From NCBI GenBank assembly GCA_014804285.1, contig JAAVAA010000050.1, forward strand, positions 68,126-80,636: a stretch of DNA of 12,511 bases, given 5' to 3'. The notes below the pieces were generated by a model that was not told the origin of the DNA, ran no database searches, and was given only the letters and a program-made list of their open reading frames with translations. The stretch's first letter is position 1; every line of letters begins with the position of its first letter. The stretch comes from Lachnospiraceae bacterium. Its GTDB lineage: Bacteria > Bacillota > Clostridia > Lachnospirales > Lachnospiraceae. Positions 5,986 to 12,429 of this stretch are shown here, piece after piece. The position numbers and the translations under genes are program-made.

Positions 5986-6465
5986 TTACAAATAATTGAT
6001 GGTAAAGTGTGCCTCTCCCTTTCGATCTATATCCATGATCACATATGACGGACGACGTCCTTCCTGTCGGGGATAAGTCAAACTTCCGGGATTAACTGCA
6101 ATCAGGTCAGACGCCATATCTACTATCGGTCTGTGTGTATGACCAAACATCACAATATCAACTCCCTTTTCTCTCGCTTCCCGCTTCAAGGTTTCATTGC
6201 TCATGGAAACATAATAATTATGTCCGTGGGTCAGCCAAACTCTATACTTCCCGATATAAAACTCCTTTTCTCTGGGAAGATCCGAAAAAAAATCATTATT
6301 TCCCACCACCATCTGCACCGGGCAGCCAGCTGCCTCCGCGATCAAATACTCGCTTCCCTCGATATCTCCGCAATGTACCACCATATCCACCGGCGCCACT
6401 CTTTCAAGCACCTTTATATAATTATCATTTCTGCGATGCGTATCGCTGACAATTAGTACCTTCAT
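5986..6465 (-). CDS. yfcE: YfcE/YsnB-type metallophosphoesterase
   Basis: Two-metal-dependent phosphodiesterase of the calcineurin-like superfamily, YfcE/MJ0936 branch. The full-length small form has 159 residues. All metal-site motifs are present: SDTH (7-10, D8 and H10), HCGD (31-34), GNND (55-58), THGH (79-82) and GHTH (108-111), then NPGSLTYPR, characteristic of this branch. The ATG at 6465 has GAGG five bases upstream. It follows rdgB by 34 bases, the same pairing as ysnA-ysnB in Bacillus. Homologues hydrolyse model phosphodiesters in vitro; the physiological substrate is not settled. Last gene of the operon. Confidence 0.93.
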   Translation of the reverse strand: MKVLIVSDTHRRNDNYIKVLERVAPVDMVVHCGDIEGSEYLIAEAAGCPVQMVVGNNDFFSDLPREKEFYIGKYRVWLTHGHNYYVSMSNETLKREAREKGVDIVMFGHTHRPIVDMASDLIAVNPGSLTYPRQEGRRPSYVIMDIDRKGEAHFTINYL

Positions 6466-6499
6466 TGGTTCCTCTCATCCGTTTATCTCTCATTATTTT

Positions 6500-7111
6500 T
6501 CATTGTAAATTTTCGAGCTGTTCTTTCATTGCACGAAGCGCTTTTCCTCTGTGACTAATACTGTTCTTTTCTTCATTTGTCAGTTCCGCGGTACTTCTGC
6601 CATATTCAGGCACCTGAAAGATAGGATCGTATCCAAAACCGTTTTCTCCTTTTTCCTCATAGCCGATCCTGCCCTCTATCGTCTCTTCACTGTGAAGAAC
6701 TGTACCATCGGGTAAAACACATGCAATTGCACAGACAAAACGTGCTGTTCTTTGTTCATCAGGTACTCCGGAAAGTCTGTCGATCAGATTTTGATTTTTG
6801 ATAGTATATGGGGTATCTTCCCCCAAATATCTTGCAGAATAAATTCCCGGTTCCTTATTTAAATAATCAATTTCTAATCCCGAATCATCAGCAAGCACAA
6901 TAGCTCCCGGCACACACTCCGCCACTGCTTTCGCTTTAATTTTTGCATTTTCCAAAAAGCTTTTTCCATCCTCAACAATATCAGCGGTTACCCCTGCTTC
7001 CTTCATGGACAAAATCTCTACCGGTTCTCCGCCTATCATAAGATTCGAGAGGATCATCTTTATTTCCCGCATTTTTCCGGCGTTTCCTGTTGCAAATATA
7101 ATCTTTTGCAT
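6500..7111 (-). CDS. rdgB: XTP/dITP diphosphatase (RdgB/HAM1 family)
   Basis: House-cleaning nucleotide pyrophosphatase that removes dITP, dXTP and related deaminated purine nucleotides, releasing the monophosphate and pyrophosphate, so they are not built into DNA or RNA. It has 203 residues, the normal length. Conserved elements in order are TGNAGK (8-13), the SFLENAKIKA segment (51-60), DDSGLE (75-80), YSARY (91-95), GENGFGYDP (155-163) and SHRGKAL (186-192). The ATG at 7111 has GGAGG ten bases upstream. It lies 64 bases after the amidase-like gene and 34 before yfcE on the same strand, with no terminator between, so cotranscription is likely. Confidence 0.96.
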   Translation of the reverse strand: MQKIIFATGNAGKMREIKMILSNLMIGGEPVEILSMKEAGVTADIVEDGKSFLENAKIKAKAVAECVPGAIVLADDSGLEIDYLNKEPGIYSARYLGEDTPYTIKNQNLIDRLSGVPDEQRTARFVCAIACVLPDGTVLHSEETIEGRIGYEEKGENGFGYDPIFQVPEYGRSTAELTNEEKNSISHRGKALRAMKEQLENLQ

Positions 7112-7175
7112 TTATTACAAGCCTCCACACTCTCCATCCTAAACCTTTATATGTTATAGTTTTCTTCTAAATACA

Positions 7176-8240
7176 TCAGTCTGGAAAGTTTTCTTCATAT
7201 ATCTTTAAAATTGCCTGATAAATTCCTTCTGCTATTTTTTCCTGATATTCATCCCTGCCCAGCAAAATCGCCTCCTGTTTATTGCTAATACATCCGGATT
7301 TTATAGATGCCGCCGGCACCGTAACATTCCGCAGTGCATAATCATCCGCCTCTGCTTCACTCAGCCCAAGCGCTTTCCCCTTGATACTGGTTACTACTTC
7401 CCGTTCCAACGCATCTGCCAATTCCACGCTCCCAAAACCTGGAATGAAATAGTCTCCGTTATAAACCGTCGTCGTTCCATAAACACTGCTGTTTTCATTA
7501 GCATCTACCTGAATCCGTATATACATATCCGCTTTGGTCTCATTGGCAAGCTCTGCCCGGTCAGCCTCAGCCGGATTCACATCATCCATTCTGGTATAAT
7601 AAGTTTTTATATCGGTTTTGTCCAGCTTTTCCTTTAATTTTCTGGCTACACCCAGATTAATATCCTTTTCCAGAATCCCTTCAGCAGTCACTCCCGTATT
7701 CTCTCCCCCGCATGCCGGGTCAATGACCACGATCTTGTCGTAGCTCTCTCTGGGGCTGGAAAAATCGATATACAAATCATTGTTTTCCAAAATTGTACGA
7801 CATTCAAATATTCCGTTCAATTTGAAATCCAGTCTGGTTCCATCCAAAGTACTCTCGTACAATCCCTGACTCACCTTATCTCTGTTTCCAGAAATGGCGT
7901 TCTCAACATAAAAACTTTCCTCCGCACCGTTTATTATGATGTAGAGTTCCTTATCCATATAATGATTCTCTATAACAATATCCTCAGCCCTACAATCCTT
8001 CGGCAAAGGAACCCGTAAATAACTGGTATCTGATTTACCCTGCACAAATGTCAGAGCATGTTCTTCGGTCTCCTCCGAATCCACTGTTTCGTATTCTATG
8101 GGATTTTTTGGTGTTTCATCCTGTACCACTTCCGATATAGTAATCGTTTTATTGGCTGATAAATGAAGGATCACTCCCATGGACGCAATACACAAAACTC
8201 CGCAAAAGCACGCCATCCCTGTCATAATATTATGTTGCAT
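7176..8240 (-). CDS. Membrane-anchored Amidase_3-fold protein with degenerate active site
   Basis: 354 residues. An N-terminal membrane anchor (about 8-28) is followed by an acidic linker (39-61) and a beta-rich AMIN-like region (about 62-160). From residue 168 there is an N-acetylmuramoyl-L-alanine amidase (Amidase_3) domain, recognisable by KIVVIDP, EKDINL (191-196), TYYTR, the ADMYIRI strand and the C-terminal VPAASIKSGCISNKQE. The catalytic set is broken. The zinc His of DPGHGG is Cys (DPACGG, C177). The His of SIHAN is Gln (RIQVDAN, Q244). The catalytic Glu before G-F-x-SN is Lys (K314). Only the zinc-ligand Glu of EKD (E191) remains. It is therefore probably not an active hydrolase but a peptidoglycan-binding or regulatory pseudoenzyme. 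The ATG at 8240 has GAGG eight bases upstream, inside the preceding gene, two bases after whose stop it starts. Confidence 0.85.
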   Translation of the reverse strand: MQHNIMTGMACFCGVLCIASMGVILHLSANKTITISEVVQDETPKNPIEYETVDSEETEEHALTFVQGKSDTSYLRVPLPKDCRAEDIVIENHYMDKELYIIINGAEESFYVENAISGNRDKVSQGLYESTLDGTRLDFKLNGIFECRTILENNDLYIDFSSPRESYDKIVVIDPACGGENTGVTAEGILEKDINLGVARKLKEKLDKTDIKTYYTRMDDVNPAEADRAELANETKADMYIRIQVDANENSSVYGTTTVYNGDYFIPGFGSVELADALEREVVTSIKGKALGLSEAEADDYALRNVTVPAASIKSGCISNKQEAILLGRDEYQEKIAEGIYQAILKIYEENFPD

Positions 8241-8242
8241 TT

Positions 8243-9400
8243 CTATAACCTCGCCTGCTGTCTCCCGGGCGGTTTCGGACCGGGAAACTGATAAAAATAG
8301 GTCTTCATCATTCCATTATATATCTTTCGATTTTTTGCTGCCTTTAATCCCAAAGCATTCTCTGCCTGCTCATAGGCAGTAATTATATAAAGAGACCATG
8401 AATCCAGCGCCTTATATCTATCTCCTATCGTCTGATACAGCGCCGGTAAATTTTTCTTCTCTTCAATTCTTTCACCATATGGCGGATTTGTTACAATAAA
8501 CCCATACTTCTTACTATGACTTAACTGGTCAACCCCTCTTCTCTGAAAGTGGATCATATTATCCACGCCGGCAAGCCTGGCATTTTCCCTTGCAATGCTT
8601 ACCATGGAATCGTCAATATCATATCCCTGTATATCTGTATTCCGATCCAGGCATACCATTTCTCTTGCCTCATCAAAACTTTCATACCATTGCTTTGCAG
8701 AAATCAAATGTCCCCAATTTTCGGCTGTAAAGCTTCTGTTCATCCCCGGTGCCATGTTAGCCGCCATCATTGCCGCTTCAATAGGAAAAGTTCCGCTTCC
8801 GCAAAAAGGATCTACCAAAATACGATCCGCCTTCCAGGGCGTAAGCATCAGCAGCGCAGCAGCCAGGTTTTCCGCAATAGGTGCTCTTGCCGTCAATTTA
8901 CGGTATCCTCTTTTGTGAAGAGAGTCTCCCGTGGTGTCCAGCGCCGCCGTAACCTGATCCTTCATTAGAAATACCCGGATTGGAAAAGCTTCTCCGTCTT
9001 CTTCAAACCACTCTTTATGATAAACTTCCTTAAGCCGCTCCACCATTGCTTTTTTCATAATGGACTGTATGTCGGAGGGGCTGAAAAGCTTACTCTTCAC
9101 GCTGGCTGCCTTAGTCACCCAAAACTTTCCGTCTGCCGGAATAAAATTCTCCCAAGGAATATTCTTCGTTCCCTGAAAAAGGTCTTCAAAGGTCTCCGCT
9201 CGAAAGCTTCCTGTCTTGATCAAAATTCTTTCTGCTGTACGCAAAAAAATATTAGCACGGCATACGGCTTCCTCATCTCCGATAAACGTAATGCGCCCGT
9301 CTTCCACCAAAGTCACATCATATCCCAGATCAATTATTTCACGTTTCAGTACTGCCTCAAGTCCAAAGTGACACGGCGCTATCAGTTCATATCTGTTCAT
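8243..9400 (-). CDS. rlmL: THUMP-domain class I rRNA methyltransferase, RlmL/YpsC-like
   Basis: SAM-dependent RNA methyltransferase, probably forming N2-methylguanosine in 23S rRNA (E. coli RlmL N-terminal-half activity; Bacillus YpsC). It has 385 residues, the standard single-domain length. The N-terminal ferredoxin-like and THUMP RNA-binding region spans about 1-155 (ELIAPCHFGLEAVLKRE at 5-21). ARAPIAENLAAALL (171-184) leads into the Rossmann fold. DPFCGSGT (197-204) and GYDIDDSM (259-266) bind SAM. TNPPYGER (304-311) is the NPPY catalytic motif. The ATG at 9400 has GAGG five bases upstream, and a promoter lies at 9433-9461. It is the first gene of a four-gene operon and is tightly coupled to the amidase-like gene. 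The exact rRNA position modified is not provable from sequence alone. Confidence 0.92.
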   Translation of the reverse strand: MNRYELIAPCHFGLEAVLKREIIDLGYDVTLVEDGRITFIGDEEAVCRANIFLRTAERILIKTGSFRAETFEDLFQGTKNIPWENFIPADGKFWVTKAASVKSKLFSPSDIQSIMKKAMVERLKEVYHKEWFEEDGEAFPIRVFLMKDQVTAALDTTGDSLHKRGYRKLTARAPIAENLAAALLMLTPWKADRILVDPFCGSGTFPIEAAMMAANMAPGMNRSFTAENWGHLISAKQWYESFDEAREMVCLDRNTDIQGYDIDDSMVSIARENARLAGVDNMIHFQRRGVDQLSHSKKYGFIVTNPPYGERIEEKKNLPALYQTIGDRYKALDSWSLYIITAYEQAENALGLKAAKNRKIYNGMMKTYFYQFPGPKPPGRQQARL

Positions 9401-9432
9401 CGGTACCTCTTTCTTGTTTTTCTTTTGCGGGT

Positions 9433-9461
9433 ATTATAGCACAATTTGACTCTTTTGTACA
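9433..9461 (-). promoter_or_regulatory. Promoter of the rlmL operon
   Basis: On the minus strand TGTACA (9461-9456), 17 bases, then TATAAT (9438-9433). The -10 is perfect, the -35 matches four of six. Initiation near 9426 gives a leader of about 26 bases to the ATG at 9400. Confidence 0.65.
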
Positions 9462-9465
9462 CGAG

Positions 9466-9486
9466 AAAAAGCGCCCAAACGGGCGC
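9466..9486 (-). terminator. Terminator of the Asn-rich peptide gene
   Basis: On the minus strand GCGCCC pairs with GGGCGC around GTTT, followed by TTTTT. It lies 17 bases after the peptide stop and just before the rlmL promoter, insulating the two units. Confidence 0.88.
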
Positions 9487-9503
9487 CCTCTCTCCAAAAA
9501 CAT

Positions 9504-9653
9504 TTAGAATTCGTTATTCTTCTTGTTATTGTTGTTAGAACTGTTGGAAGAGCTGTTCTTCTGGCTGTTCTGGCAGTTCTGCCCAGATTTGTTTTCCTGA
9601 TTCTGGTTGTTCTGACTGTTCTGATTGTTCTGATTAAAATCGTTCTTAGACAT
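9504..9653 (-). CDS. 49-residue Asn/Gln/Ser-rich peptide, probably sporulation-linked
   Basis: The ATG at 9653 has a perfect AGGAGG (9662-9667) at 8 bases spacing. The frame runs 49 codons to TAA at 9504-9506. The peptide starts MSKNDFNQNNQNSQNNQNQE and ends NNNNKKNNEF. It is almost entirely Asn, Gln, Ser and Lys, with a single Cys (residue 27) and no hydrophobic segment, so it is hydrophilic and probably disordered. It is bounded by a sigma-G/F-like promoter (9688-9717) and its own terminator, which is strong support for a real gene of this size. The composition is reminiscent of small spore proteins such as the Gln/Asn-rich gamma-type SASPs, but no alignable SASP motif is seen, so homology is not claimed. 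Confidence 0.8.
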   Translation of the reverse strand: MSKNDFNQNNQNSQNNQNQENKSGQNCQNSQKNSSSNSSNNNNKKNNEF

Positions 9654-9687
9654 TTTTGTTCCCTCCTGATTATTTAGGTTACGGAAG

Positions 9688-9717
9688 TAGTATTCTCTTT
9701 TTTCAGGAGGTTTATGC
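9688..9717 (-). promoter_or_regulatory. Sigma-G/sigma-F-like forespore promoter
   Basis: On the minus strand GCATA (9717-9713), 18 bases, then AATACTA (9694-9688). The sigma-G consensus is GHATR-N18-CATXHTA; the match is complete except for A in place of the first C of the -10. The implied start is about 25-30 bases before the peptide ATG, leaving room for its AGGAGG. No comparable sigma-A pair is seen at this position. Confidence 0.55.
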
Positions 9718-9728
9718 TCTTTTCGCCT

Positions 9729-9742
9729 AGTACTTTAGTACT
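9729..9742. promoter_or_regulatory. Palindrome AGTAC-N4-GTACT, copy 1
   Basis: AGTAC TTTA GTACT. It sits 11 bases upstream of the -35 box of the forespore-like promoter. A second copy of the same format lies 58 bases away. The arm length and four-base spacer resemble binding sites of LexA-like or phage-repressor-like dimers, though the arms are not the known LexA sequence. Confidence 0.5.
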
Positions 9743-9786
9743 TATTTTTTATTCACTTTGCACAAATAACACACATAAATTTCAGT

Positions 9787-9800
9787 AGTACTTTTGTACT
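9787..9800. promoter_or_regulatory. Palindrome AGTAC-N4-GTACT, copy 2
   Basis: AGTAC TTTT GTACT, extended by a further T/A pair to TAGTAC...GTACTA. It ends eight bases before the -35 box of the plus-strand promoter that faces the candidate small RNA. With copy 1 it brackets the space between the two divergent promoters. Confidence 0.5.
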
Positions 9801-9808
9801 ATTTTCCA

Positions 9809-9837
9809 TTGCCTAAATAATGAAAAGGGATTATAAT
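9809..9837 (+). promoter_or_regulatory. Sigma-A-type promoter facing an ORF-less region
   Basis: TTGCCT (9809-9814), 17 bases, then a perfect TATAAT (9832-9837). The predicted start is near 9844. No plus-strand gene follows, only a strong terminator at 9908-9935. Confidence 0.6.
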
Positions 9838-9843
9838 GTATTT

Positions 9844-9935
9844 GTAAGCGGGGAACCCCTTCAAATTCCCGTTTATAACCCTTATATTAATTATTTATAC
9901 TCCCCAGAAAAAGCCTGTCCTATGACAGGCTTTTT
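9844..9935 (+). ncRNA. Candidate small RNA, about 92 nt
   Basis: A promoter and a perfect terminator on the plus strand enclose about 92 bases with no usable ORF. The 5' part has GGGGAACCCC (9850-9859), which can fold on itself or pair in part with TTCCCG downstream. The middle is AT-rich and unstructured, and the 3' end is the terminator hairpin. This is the layout of a trans-acting small RNA. It may also act in antisense to the end of the DUF1700-like transcript, which converges on the same terminator. Existence is inferred from signals only. Confidence 0.4.
9908..9935. terminator. Bidirectional terminator
   Basis: AAAAAGCCTGTC pairs perfectly with GACAGGCTTTTT around CTAT. Five T on each strand make it work both ways. 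It ends the minus-strand DUF1700-like gene (stop at 9943) and any plus-strand transcript from 9844. Confidence 0.92.
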
Positions 9936-9942
9936 CACATCA

Positions 9943-10266
9943 TCAACGTAGATTTTCAAACCAACTTTTTGCCTTTTGTATCATTTTCTGACTCAAATCC
10001 AAACATACGCTCTTAACATGCATTCCCAAGGCAAGTAATTTGGTTTCATTCAAACGTGAGGCGCCATCTTGCTCCGCATTTAATATGCTTTTTACAAGCA
10101 GAACCGGATCTCCTAATTCCTCCGTCACCTGACTCTCTTCTTTGCCCTTTCGAACCTGTATCTCTATATATTCTTCGTAATAAGATGCATGCTCCGCAAT
10201 TTTTGCACTGTCAAGCTTACCGGACAGCGCGCGTTGCAGCCTTGTAATAAAATCTTTTTTTGTCAT
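9943..10266 (-). CDS. Short DUF1700/HAAS-domain protein
   Basis: 107 residues. The first 64 match the pattern of the DUF1700 (HAAS-like) N-terminal domain: MTKKDFITRLQRALSGKL, then HASYYEEYIEIQVRKGK, EESQVTEELGDPVLLVKSIL. That is a compact helical bundle with the hallmark ELGDP turn. Usual DUF1700 proteins continue into membrane helices and sit beside a PadR-type regulator. Here the remaining 40 residues are a charged helical tail ending KSWFENLR, with no membrane segment and no PadR neighbour. The domain is thought to work in protein-protein contact or membrane-stress signalling. The start at 10266 has only a weak GGGAA/AGAG upstream. It follows the 128-residue gene by 13 bases and is probably translated from the same message. 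Confidence 0.75.
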   Translation of the reverse strand: MTKKDFITRLQRALSGKLDSAKIAEHASYYEEYIEIQVRKGKEESQVTEELGDPVLLVKSILNAEQDGASRLNETKLLALGMHVKSVCLDLSQKMIQKAKSWFENLR

Positions 10267-10279
10267 ACTCTATTCCCGG

Positions 10280-10666
10280 TTATAATCGATCCATTCCCTG
10301 ACCGCTCTCAAACCGCTTCCTTCCTTTTTCCGGGTCCGCTATAAAATCGATTAATGTGCGAAATGCCTGCATCGCCATTTTTTCCTTATTACAGGTCTTC
10401 GAATTCTTCCCCGTATCCCTGATCAGATTATAACGACTCATCTGCCATACATACAGATCGCACATGGAATACCCGCATACTTTTACCTTGTTTAAGAAGG
10501 TGTGGTGTTCAATATAATAAACCAGTTCTTCATAAATCTGAGGCTGCAGCATAATATCCTTCCACAGCTCATCTGCCCATACTCTGTCAAGCTCTGCATA
10601 AGCACATATTTCGTAAAACGCCTGACACACTTTGATTCTGGATGCATCATATAAAATTCCCGACAT
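10280..10666 (-). CDS. Unrecognised 128-residue cytoplasmic protein
   Basis: I do not recognise this protein. It begins MSGILYDASRIKVCQAFYEI and is mostly helical by composition, rich in Tyr, Trp and Cys (five Cys), with no signal peptide or membrane segment. The C-terminus is basic (EKGRKRFESGQGMDRL). The ATG at 10666 has GGGAAG eight bases upstream. A second in-phase start is not evident; an overlapping frame with an ATG at 10674 lacks protein character. The short gap to the DUF1700-like gene suggests the two work together, but no function can be given. Confidence 0.75.
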   Translation of the reverse strand: MSGILYDASRIKVCQAFYEICAYAELDRVWADELWKDIMLQPQIYEELVYYIEHHTFLNKVKVCGYSMCDLYVWQMSRYNLIRDTGKNSKTCNKEKMAMQAFRTLIDFIADPEKGRKRFESGQGMDRL

Positions 10667-10692
10667 ACGATCACTTCCCGTTTTTATTTATA

Positions 10693-10721
10693 AATATATC
10701 CCTATCTCCCTTAAAAAGCAA
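10693..10721 (-). promoter_or_regulatory. Possible promoter of the 128-residue gene
   Basis: On the minus strand TTGCTT (10721-10716), 17 bases, then TATATT (10698-10693). The -35 is weak. A promoter is needed here, since two terminators separate this gene from the lipoprotein gene upstream. Confidence 0.4.
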
Positions 10722-10743
10722 TCCCTCCTGCTAATTTGCGATT

Positions 10744-10778
10744 AAAAAAGTAACAGTTCAGCCATGCTGAATTGTTAC
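10744..10778 (-). terminator. Second of two tandem terminators after the lipoprotein gene
   Basis: On the minus strand GTAACA pairs with TGTTAC and TTCAG with CTGAA (one A-C mismatch between) around a five-base loop, followed by six T. It begins three bases after the first terminator's T-run. Confidence 0.78.
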
Positions 10779-10780
10779 GC

Positions 10781-10813
10781 AAAAAACTCCCCACAGGAAA
10801 ACCTGTAGGGAGT
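10781..10813 (-). terminator. First of two tandem terminators after the lipoprotein gene
   Basis: On the minus strand ACTCCCTACAGG pairs with CCTGTGGGGAGT (one U-G) around TTTT, followed by six T counting the last stem base. It lies 33 bases past the lipoprotein stop. Confidence 0.92.
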
Positions 10814-10845
10814 TTCTGATTATCTAACTATAATCTTAAATCAGA

Positions 10846-12429
10846 TTATTTAGCTGCTTTCCAAGCATCATACTGTGCTGTGAACTCAGCCAATACTTCC
10901 TGATATCCAGCCTCGTCAAGAGCTGCCTGATAGGTCTCGATTGCGCCTTCAACGTCAGCTTCTGAATAACCGCCGTTCTCAAGTGCAAAACCATATGTAT
11001 CGAAAACAGTCTGGCATGCTGTGTACTGAGCGTCTACAGGAGTCTTGTCAAAACGGAAACCTGCTGCGGAAGAGGTATTAGCACCGCCGTTGAAATCCTT
11101 ATACAGATCGCCAAAACCATCGGGCTGATTGTCCATAGGGCTTACAACTGTAGCAGAAGCGGACTCCCACATAGAGTGATTGTACTTATCGCTGTGCTGA
11201 GTAACATGACCGTTTGCATCATACTCGAAATCTTCGCCTTCAATACCGAAAGTATAGATATCAGCAAGCTTGCTGTCTGTGTACAGAAGACCCATGAAAT
11301 CGATACAAGCCTGTGCCTGCTCAGGTGTGCTGTTTGCAGTTACACAGTAGCAGGAACCAAGAGCTGATGTGGAGTGTGCCCATCTGCTTGTGAAAGGCTG
11401 CAGTGCGATTGCCTGACCATAACGGCTCTCAGCTTCATCGTTAACCGGAAGGTCAGTCCACCATGTGAATGCCCAATCCTGAGACTGAGTTGTGGTATCA
11501 GTTGTGGTCTTGTTTACTTCGTCCTCAGAAATGTAACCAGCATCTGCCCACTTACCCATCAGTGTACAGAACTCTTTGTACTCATCAGTAAGAACAGTAT
11601 CAACTACAGTGTCGGTAGCTCTGTCAACAGCGATCCAGTTGGACTTAGCGTCAGCGGTAAAGAAATCAAAGCTGTCGATGTACCATCTGTAGAACATAGC
11701 TGTCTTCTGTGTCAATAAGGGATACTTGAGACCTTTTGACTTAGCGTCAGCAAGCATGGGCTCAAGGTCAGCCAGCGTCTTGATGGTGGACATATCCCAG
11801 CCAAATTCATCAACGAGCTCCTGACGAGCAATAACATCATAGCCTTCTACGTTATCCTTGTATACAGGAATGAAGTAATTTCTTCCGTTATACTTGGTTG
11901 CTTCCCACTGTCCTGCATCCATAGAGTCATAAAGAGGTGTGCCCGGAAGCAGATCTGTGATGTCATAAACTGCGTTTCTGGGAACAAGGTCGTTTGTACC
12001 GATTGTGCTCTCCCAAGAAGCTGTCCACAACAGGTTGATCTCGTTGTTAGCCAGTGAGAGGTTAGCCTTGTCGATATACTCGCCGGAACCGATATCGGTA
12101 AGTACGATCTGAACATTGATCTTATCCTTGATGTACTCGTTGATAGCGTCCTGCACCTTCTGAACCTGAGCAGAATCAGGTGTTGCAAGGTTAAATGTGT
12201 TTCTGGTAAGGTTGATGGTTACTACCTCGCCTGATGCTGCCGGAGCTTCTGCGTCATCATTTGAATCTGCTGCATCGTCTGTTGCAGGTGCTGCATCATC
12301 TGTTGCAGGTGCTGCATCATTAGTTGCCGGTGCATCATTGGTAGCATTATTGCCACCGCCGCAGCCTGTCAGCATGGTTGCTACCATAGCTGTTGCCAGA
12401 ACTACGGATAAAACTTTTTTGATTTTCAT
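10846..12429 (-). CDS. ABC transporter solute-binding lipoprotein (family 1, DUF3502-like)
   Basis: Extracellular substrate-binding lipoprotein, 527 residues, probably capturing an oligosaccharide for an ABC importer. The signal peptide MKIKKVLSVVLATAMVATML ends in lipobox LTGC (20-23), so C23 is lipidated. A low-complexity Ala/Asp/Pro/Thr linker (about 24-67) with seven-residue repeats (AAPATDD) lifts the domain from the membrane. The binding domain follows, with INVQIVLTDIGSGEYIDKANLSLANNEINLLWTASW typical of the LipO/DUF3502 branch, and with YNGRNYFIPVY. The Trp-rich mid region (DWAFTWWTDLP) suits sugar stacking. It ends with the DUF3502-like helical C-terminus. The ATG at 12429 has GGAGG nine bases upstream. 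Tandem terminators follow and no permease genes lie downstream, so the partner permeases lie elsewhere, possibly upstream beyond the window. The substrate is not deducible. Confidence 0.93.
   Translation of the reverse strand: MKIKKVLSVVLATAMVATMLTGCGGGNNATNDAPATNDAAPATDDAAPATDDAADSNDDAEAPAASGEVVTINLTRNTFNLATPDSAQVQKVQDAINEYIKDKINVQIVLTDIGSGEYIDKANLSLANNEINLLWTASWESTIGTNDLVPRNAVYDITDLLPGTPLYDSMDAGQWEATKYNGRNYFIPVYKDNVEGYDVIARQELVDEFGWDMSTIKTLADLEPMLADAKSKGLKYPLLTQKTAMFYRWYIDSFDFFTADAKSNWIAVDRATDTVVDTVLTDEYKEFCTLMGKWADAGYISEDEVNKTTTDTTTQSQDWAFTWWTDLPVNDEAESRYGQAIALQPFTSRWAHSTSALGSCYCVTANSTPEQAQACIDFMGLLYTDSKLADIYTFGIEGEDFEYDANGHVTQHSDKYNHSMWESASATVVSPMDNQPDGFGDLYKDFNGGANTSSAAGFRFDKTPVDAQYTACQTVFDTYGFALENGGYSEADVEGAIETYQAALDEAGYQEVLAEFTAQYDAWKAAK
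12268..12330 (-). repeat. Three tandem 21-bp repeats in the lipoprotein linker
   Basis: Units at 12268-12288, 12289-12309 and 12310-12330 encode AAPATDD-type heptads. The first two differ at one base and the third is more diverged; a partial fourth follows. The in-frame unit length means copy-number change by slippage would alter linker length without breaking the protein. Confidence 0.85.

Noticed and set aside
8549..8968. 139-codon plus-strand ORF within rlmL, and similar plus-strand ORFs at 3992-4531, 6133-6456, 9017-9439 and 11374-11718
   Set aside because: All are antisense to conserved genes and show Cys/His/Ser-rich shadow composition.
9714..9788. Plus-strand ATG with AGGAGG three bases upstream, opening a 24-codon hydrophobic ORF
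   Set aside because: Spacing is too short, no promoter is seen, and the bases are explained by the forespore-like promoter and the first palindrome on the other strand.
10671..10721. Possible 16-codon leader peptide from a TTG after an AGGAGG on the minus strand
   Set aside because: The AGGAGG is only two bases from the TTG, and the stretch is better explained as promoter DNA for the 128-residue gene.
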